A stretch of DNA of 46,012 bases, taken from assembly GCA_012719445.1 (NCBI GenBank), contig JAAYAH010000174.1, positions 1-46,012 of the forward strand. The letters are read 5' to 3'. Made by a program: the position numbers and the translations under genes. The number at the start of each line of letters is the position of its first letter. Position 1 is the first letter of the stretch. Below the pieces are notes generated by a model, which was given only the letters and a program-made list of their open reading frames with translations, did not search any database and was not told the DNA's origin. Of this stretch, positions 42,974 through 46,012 are shown piece by piece. Source of the stretch: Actinomycetales bacterium (GTDB lineage: Bacteria > Actinomycetota > Actinomycetes > Actinomycetales > Kineosporiaceae).

Positions 42974-43192
42974 ATGGGGGAGGCCACCGGCTTCGCGTAC
43001 ACCGAGCGCCGCGACGGATCGATCGTGATCACCCATCACGGGAGACCGGCGACCGTCGTCCGCGGTGGCCGCGCCGAGGAGTTCCTGGCCGAGGTGGACG
43101 ACGACCCGCAGCAGGTGATGGCCCGCTGGACGGGCAACTACCGGCGAGGCAACGAACGGGAAGCCCGCCGGCACCCCCGTAATCGCGGCTGA
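42974..43192 (+). CDS. Small conserved actinobacterial protein
   Basis: 72 aa. FAYTERRDGSIVITHHGRPA, then VVRGGRAEEFLAEV and RWTGNYRRGNERE, with a basic tail. The pattern (three strands, a helix and a basic tail) and the absence of Arg/Pro noise make it a convincing protein. I believe similar small proteins exist in other actinomycetes but give no family name. Function unknown. Confidence 0.7.
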   Translation: MGEATGFAYTERRDGSIVITHHGRPATVVRGGRAEEFLAEVDDDPQQVMARWTGNYRRGNEREARRHPRNRG

Positions 43193-43195
43193 TCC

Positions 43196-43237
43196 GACGG
43201 CGGGGCGCCTCGCCCGGCCCCGCACGCCTGCGCCGTC
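43196..43237. terminator. Nested hairpin between convergent genes
   Basis: Outer arms GACGG/CCGTC (43196-43200 with 43233-43237) enclose inner arms CGGGGC/GCCCCG (43201-43206 with 43217-43222). It lies between the stops of the small protein and the DUF6939-like gene and can serve both directions. Confidence 0.45.
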
Positions 43238-43275
43238 AGGTCCGGCCTCGCTGCTCGCGACCACGGGAGCGTCGG

Positions 43276-43653
43276 CTACCCGGGCCACTGCCCCAGCAGG
43301 AAGTGCCTGACCAGGGCGGCGTGCGACAGGGGGGTGCGGAGGTCGGCGATGTCACCGTTGGTGGTGTAGTCCAGCAGGACGACCCCGGGCCCCTCGGCGA
43401 GCCGGCGGAGCTCGTCGACGACCTCGCGGGCGCGGTTCTCCAGCATCCACCGGTAGGCCGGCAGATAGATCCGGCGCCGGGCGGTCTCGTAGTCGAGGAG
43501 CTCCGCCCCGTGGAGCCCGGCTCGGTGACCCCCGACCGGACCGTACCGACGGACCGTGCGCTTCAGCCCGGTCATGTCGATCACCGCAAGGCCGGGGAAG
43601 GCCGCTGCGATCGAGCCCGGACGCCGCCGCCGGCTCGCCACCATGACGATCAC
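43276..43653 (-). CDS. DUF6939-like protein, apparently shortened
   Basis: 125 aa. IVMVASRRRRPGSIAAAFPG, GLKRTVRRYGPVGGHRAGLH, RRIYLPAYRWMLENR and VVLLDYTTNGDIADLRTPLS match what I remember of DUF6939. In those proteins some 50-60 residues separate the VIDMT and GLKRT segments; here they are fused (AVIDMTGLKRTV), suggesting an in-frame internal deletion. GTG 43653 has AGGAGG 7 nt upstream, so it is probably still expressed. Function of the family is unknown. Confidence 0.65.
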   Translation of the reverse strand: MIVMVASRRRRPGSIAAAFPGLAVIDMTGLKRTVRRYGPVGGHRAGLHGAELLDYETARRRIYLPAYRWMLENRAREVVDELRRLAEGPGVVLLDYTTNGDIADLRTPLSHAALVRHFLLGQWPG

Positions 43654-43790
43654 AGAGAGACCTCCTGTCGGGCGACGTCCTCACGCCGCACCCTGCTGTC
43701 GACCACTGGCAGGTCCCTCACCCGGAGAGGAGCCGAGCCGGACCGTCCCGCCGACGCGGTGCGGCCCTCGGGTGCCGGACCGGGCTCCCC

Positions 43791-44708
43791 TCATGCCACC
43801 AGGGCGAGCCGACGCCGGGCGAGGCCGATCCGGACCTCCTGGCCCCATCCGGTGACCAGCCGGTCGGCCTCGATCCCGTCCCCGAAGACGACCAGGGGGT
43901 CGGACTCCACCACCACCCGCAGCCGCTCGTCCCCGGCGAGCACCCCCGCGGTGAGCTCGGTCCCGGTGACGGGGGACGGCCAGGCCTCGCGCACGAACCA
44001 GGCCAGCCGGTCCTCCTCGGGGCCGGGCAGAACGGGTGGCCGGGCCCGCTCCCTCGCCAGCGACGCGCACCAGCCGGTCGCACCGGTGCCGGTACCCACC
44101 AGCACTCCGGACGACGACTGCCGCTCACCGACCGGTCCCGGGCCGCCGTCCCCACCCCTCCCGGGGACGCTGATCCGGTACCGGGCCGACTGGTGGCCGG
44201 GGTGCCCCAGGAACACCTCGTTGAGTGCGACCAGCGACTGCCCGTCGTCCGTCGCCGCCTCGACCATGGACCGGCGCTGCAGCCGCACGGCGCCGCCCGC
44301 AAGGCCCGGCAGCAGCGAGACCGCCTCGCCGGGCGCGTGCCGGACCAGCACCCCCGGATTGCGGCCCGGCTCCGGGTCGACGCCGAGCACCGGCTGGCCG
44401 TCGAGGTACTTGGCGACGTTGGCCACCAGCCCGTCCTGGCCGACCACGACGACGAGGTCCTCCGGGTCGAACCGGAACCGGGACAGGTCCGTGCGCTCGA
44501 CGGCACCGCGTCGCCACGGGGCGGGGACGGCCCGCGCCACCTCGGCGAGCGCCTCGGCGAGGGCGTCGTGCCGGCGCTGCACGTCGTCCAGGTCGCGACC
44601 ACGGGTACGGAGGAAGAACTCCGCCTGGCCCCGGGTGCCGTGCCGGTCGAGCAGCTCGTCCAGCTCGCTGCGGCGATGGGCGACGACCACCCGGGGGGCG
44701 AGGCTCAC
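43791..44708 (-). CDS. NAD-kinase-like protein
   Basis: 305 aa. The fold markers of NAD kinases are present in modified form: VVVVGQDGLVANVAKYL where GGDGT is expected, PVLGVDPEPGRNPGVLV, ALNEVFLG (NE motif) and SGVLVGTGTGATGW for the TPTGSTAY loop. The GGDG change may alter catalysis, so the enzyme could be an authentic but divergent NAD kinase or a binding-only paralogue. GTG 44708 overlaps the SPFH stop in a GTGA, so the two proteins are made together. Confidence 0.8.
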   Translation of the reverse strand: MSLAPRVVVAHRRSELDELLDRHGTRGQAEFFLRTRGRDLDDVQRRHDALAEALAEVARAVPAPWRRGAVERTDLSRFRFDPEDLVVVVGQDGLVANVAKYLDGQPVLGVDPEPGRNPGVLVRHAPGEAVSLLPGLAGGAVRLQRRSMVEAATDDGQSLVALNEVFLGHPGHQSARYRISVPGRGGDGGPGPVGERQSSSGVLVGTGTGATGWCASLARERARPPVLPGPEEDRLAWFVREAWPSPVTGTELTAGVLAGDERLRVVVESDPLVVFGDGIEADRLVTGWGQEVRIGLARRRLALVA

Positions 44709-45808
44709 CGGTCCCCGATCCCGGCCAGTCTGCCGATGGCGCTGGTCACGACGTCCGGGGTGATGGTGAGGCTGCCGATCTCGGGGAGCTGGCCGGCGAG
44801 CTCGCGCAGCGCGAGGGCGAGCAGCACGTCGCGGTCGAGCTGCGCGTAGGCGGCCAGCTTCGCCGCCTCGGCCTCTCCCTCGGCCAGGCCGACCAGGCGG
44901 GTGCTCTCGGCCTCGGCCGCAGCCGTGACCCGGGTGTTCTCGGCGTCCGCGTCCGCGGTGACCCGGCTGCTCTCGGCGTTCGTGATCGCGGCGAGCCGGG
45001 TGTTCCCCGCCGCGGCCTCGGCCCGGAGCCGGTCCCGCTCGGCCTCTCCCTCGACCTGGATCCTGGCCGCCGCGGCCTCCTCCTCCGCCCGGCGCCGCTC
45101 GTTGGCACCGCGCTGCGCGACGAGCTGCTCCTCCCGGGTGGCCAGCTCGATCTGCGACTGCAGCTCGTTCTCGCTGATCGCCCGCTCCCGCTCGACGGCG
45201 AGCGCCCGCCGCTCGAACATCGCCCGGTCCGCCTCGGCCTGCACCAGCTCCCGGGCCGGGGTCTGCAGCGCCCGCTCCACCTCGGCCTCCGGCCGGACGG
45301 CGACGACGTTCACGGCGACAACGCCGATCCCGGTCTCCTGCAACCGTTCCTCTGCCGCCAGCCCTGCGGCGATCCGGTCCCGGACGGCGACGAGGCCCTC
45401 GGCGAGGGCTCGCTCCAGGGGGAGGCCCGCGATCAGGTCGAGAGCGTGCCGCTGGGCGAGGTCGGTGAGCACCTGGGCCATCTGGTCGAGCGGTGTGCGC
45501 CGCCAGGTGCCCCGCTCGGGGTCGATCGAGAAGTCGATCCGGGCTGAGGCGACGTCCGGGTCGACGACCCGGAACGCGACCGTCGCCTGCACGGTGACGT
45601 CCTGGAAGTCCGCGGTCCGGGCGTGGAACACCAGGGGGAGCTCCCGGTCGTCGACAGGGACCTCGCTCAGGGCCGCGCTCAACGGGCGGTACCAGAACGA
45701 CAGTCCCGTCCCCGACCGCACCCGCCGTCCCGCCCGGAGGTGGACGACGTGCTGGGTCGGGCCGGTGCGCAGGTGCCGGACGAAGGGATAGCGGCGGATG
45801 TCGGCCAT
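44705..45808 (-). CDS. SPFH/Band-7 domain protein
   Basis: 367 aa. An SPFH domain (about 10-180: VVHLRAGRRVRSGTGLSFWY, VQATVAFRVVDPDVAS) is followed by a long Glu/Ala/Arg coiled coil (about 185-310) and a C-terminal domain. No N-terminal membrane helix is seen, so membrane contact would be peripheral or through partners. SPFH proteins build ring- or cage-like membrane scaffolds. ATG 45808 has GGGAGG 7 nt upstream, which decides the start. Coupled to the NAD-kinase-like gene. Confidence 0.88.
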   Translation of the reverse strand: MADIRRYPFVRHLRTGPTQHVVHLRAGRRVRSGTGLSFWYRPLSAALSEVPVDDRELPLVFHARTADFQDVTVQATVAFRVVDPDVASARIDFSIDPERGTWRRTPLDQMAQVLTDLAQRHALDLIAGLPLERALAEGLVAVRDRIAAGLAAEERLQETGIGVVAVNVVAVRPEAEVERALQTPARELVQAEADRAMFERRALAVERERAISENELQSQIELATREEQLVAQRGANERRRAEEEAAAARIQVEGEAERDRLRAEAAAGNTRLAAITNAESSRVTADADAENTRVTAAAEAESTRLVGLAEGEAEAAKLAAYAQLDRDVLLALALRELAGQLPEIGSLTITPDVVTSAIGRLAGIGDR

Positions 45809-45879
45809 GGCGGGTCCTCCCGGTGTGAACGGACGTGAGCGGTCGGTCGACGACCACGGTGCACGTCTTAGCGTCACCA

Positions 45880-45910
45880 TGACGATATCCACTGCGGCTG
45901 GTTATCGTCA
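45880..45910. promoter_or_regulatory. Inverted repeat between SPFH and NUDIX genes
   Basis: TGACGATA (45880-45887) and TATCGTCA (45903-45910) are perfect 8-bp inverted arms with a 15-nt spacer. Related half-sites lie on either side (CGTCA at 45872, CGACGAGATA after 45914). It sits in a divergent promoter and is probably an operator; an NrtR-like NUDIX regulator is a candidate (inference). Confidence 0.5.
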
Positions 45911-45921
45911 ATACGACGAGA

Positions 45922-45927
45922 TACGGT
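45922..45927 (+). promoter_or_regulatory. -10 element of the NUDIX gene
   Basis: TACGGT lies 6 nt before GTG 45934, with no ribosome binding site. This is the third leaderless-type start in this window. Confidence 0.45.
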
Positions 45928-45933
45928 GTCCCG

Positions 45934-46012
45934 GTGTACGACCCGTCGGCCTACCCGCCCGTCGCCGTCACCGTTGATCTCGTCGTGCTGACCGTTCGCG
46001 ACGGCACGCTGC
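45934..46012 (+). CDS. NUDIX family protein, N-terminal fragment
   Basis: Only 26 codons before the window ends: VYDPSAYPPVAVTVDLVVLT, then VRDGTL. This is the characteristic opening of actinobacterial NUDIX proteins of the NrtR/ADP-ribose pyrophosphatase type, where the strand VTVDLVVLTV starts the NUDIX fold. The NUDIX box and any C-terminal DNA-binding domain lie outside, so enzyme and regulator cannot be told apart. Confidence 0.65.
   Translation, partial: MYDPSAYPPVAVTVDLVVLTVRDGTL

Overview
The window looks like chromosomal DNA of a high-G+C actinomycete, most likely Pseudonocardiales or a near relative (inference). The evidence is the strong G/C bias at third codon positions, many GTG starts, a WXG100 protein, an actinobacterial-type Tad pilus locus, a DUF397 protein, an IdeR/DtxR-type iron box in front of feoA, and a BfaA/BfaB pair for 10-methyl branched fatty acids. 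No rRNA, tRNA, CRISPR array, transposase or prophage gene was recognised. Function calls rest on motif recognition, not on database searches.

Layout. (1) 1-169: start of a Pro/Trp-rich protein on the minus strand. (2) 398-4291, plus: a compact five-gene operon with a Ycf46-like AAA+ ATPase, a membrane-anchored DUF1257 (Ycf35-like) protein, a DUF2997 protein, a three-helix membrane protein with a ComEA-like helix-hairpin-helix domain, and a small radical-SAM activase-like protein. This is the best candidate for an undescribed system. (3) 4255-6474, minus: a membrane PAS-GGDEF-EAL protein whose 3' end overlaps the operon. (4) 6647-7676: a DUF397 protein, a zinc-ribbon peptide and a lone WXG100 protein. 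(5) 7855-20106, minus: a Tad/Flp pilus locus in the order cpaB-like, cpaE-like, tadA, tadB, tadC, flp, two TadE-like genes and a TadG-like gene. Most junctions are 4-nt stop/start overlaps. Downstream, with its own promoter, lies a unit encoding a lipoprotein, an exported protein and a membrane-spanning LysM-SARP/BTAD protein. (6) 20396-21010: a zinc-ribbon tail-anchored protein and a doubtful small frame.

(7) 21352-28366: phosphoglucomutase, a DUF1015 protein, a fructosamine-kinase-like protein, BfaA-like FAD oxidoreductase and a stand-alone condensation-domain protein. (8) 28539-34222: a second GGDEF-EAL protein, a small helical protein, a divergent EAL-HDOD protein and the BfaB-like methyltransferase. 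(9) 34237-36928, minus: feoA-feoB-feoC-like behind the iron box. (10) 37049-41872: an AGE-family epimerase/isomerase and a GH2 beta-mannosidase-like enzyme, divergent around a 1-kb region with LacI-type operators. (11) 41892-46012: a YfiH-family protein, a small conserved protein, a DUF6939-like short protein, and an SPFH plus NAD-kinase-like pair divergent from the start of a NUDIX gene.

Themes: three cyclic-di-GMP-type proteins share the window with a Tad pilus. BfaA and BfaB probably act in sequence on membrane phospholipid oleoyl chains. The mannosidase and AGE enzyme probably act in beta-mannoside use. The SPFH/NAD-kinase/NUDIX neighbourhood points to membrane-linked nicotinamide nucleotide metabolism.
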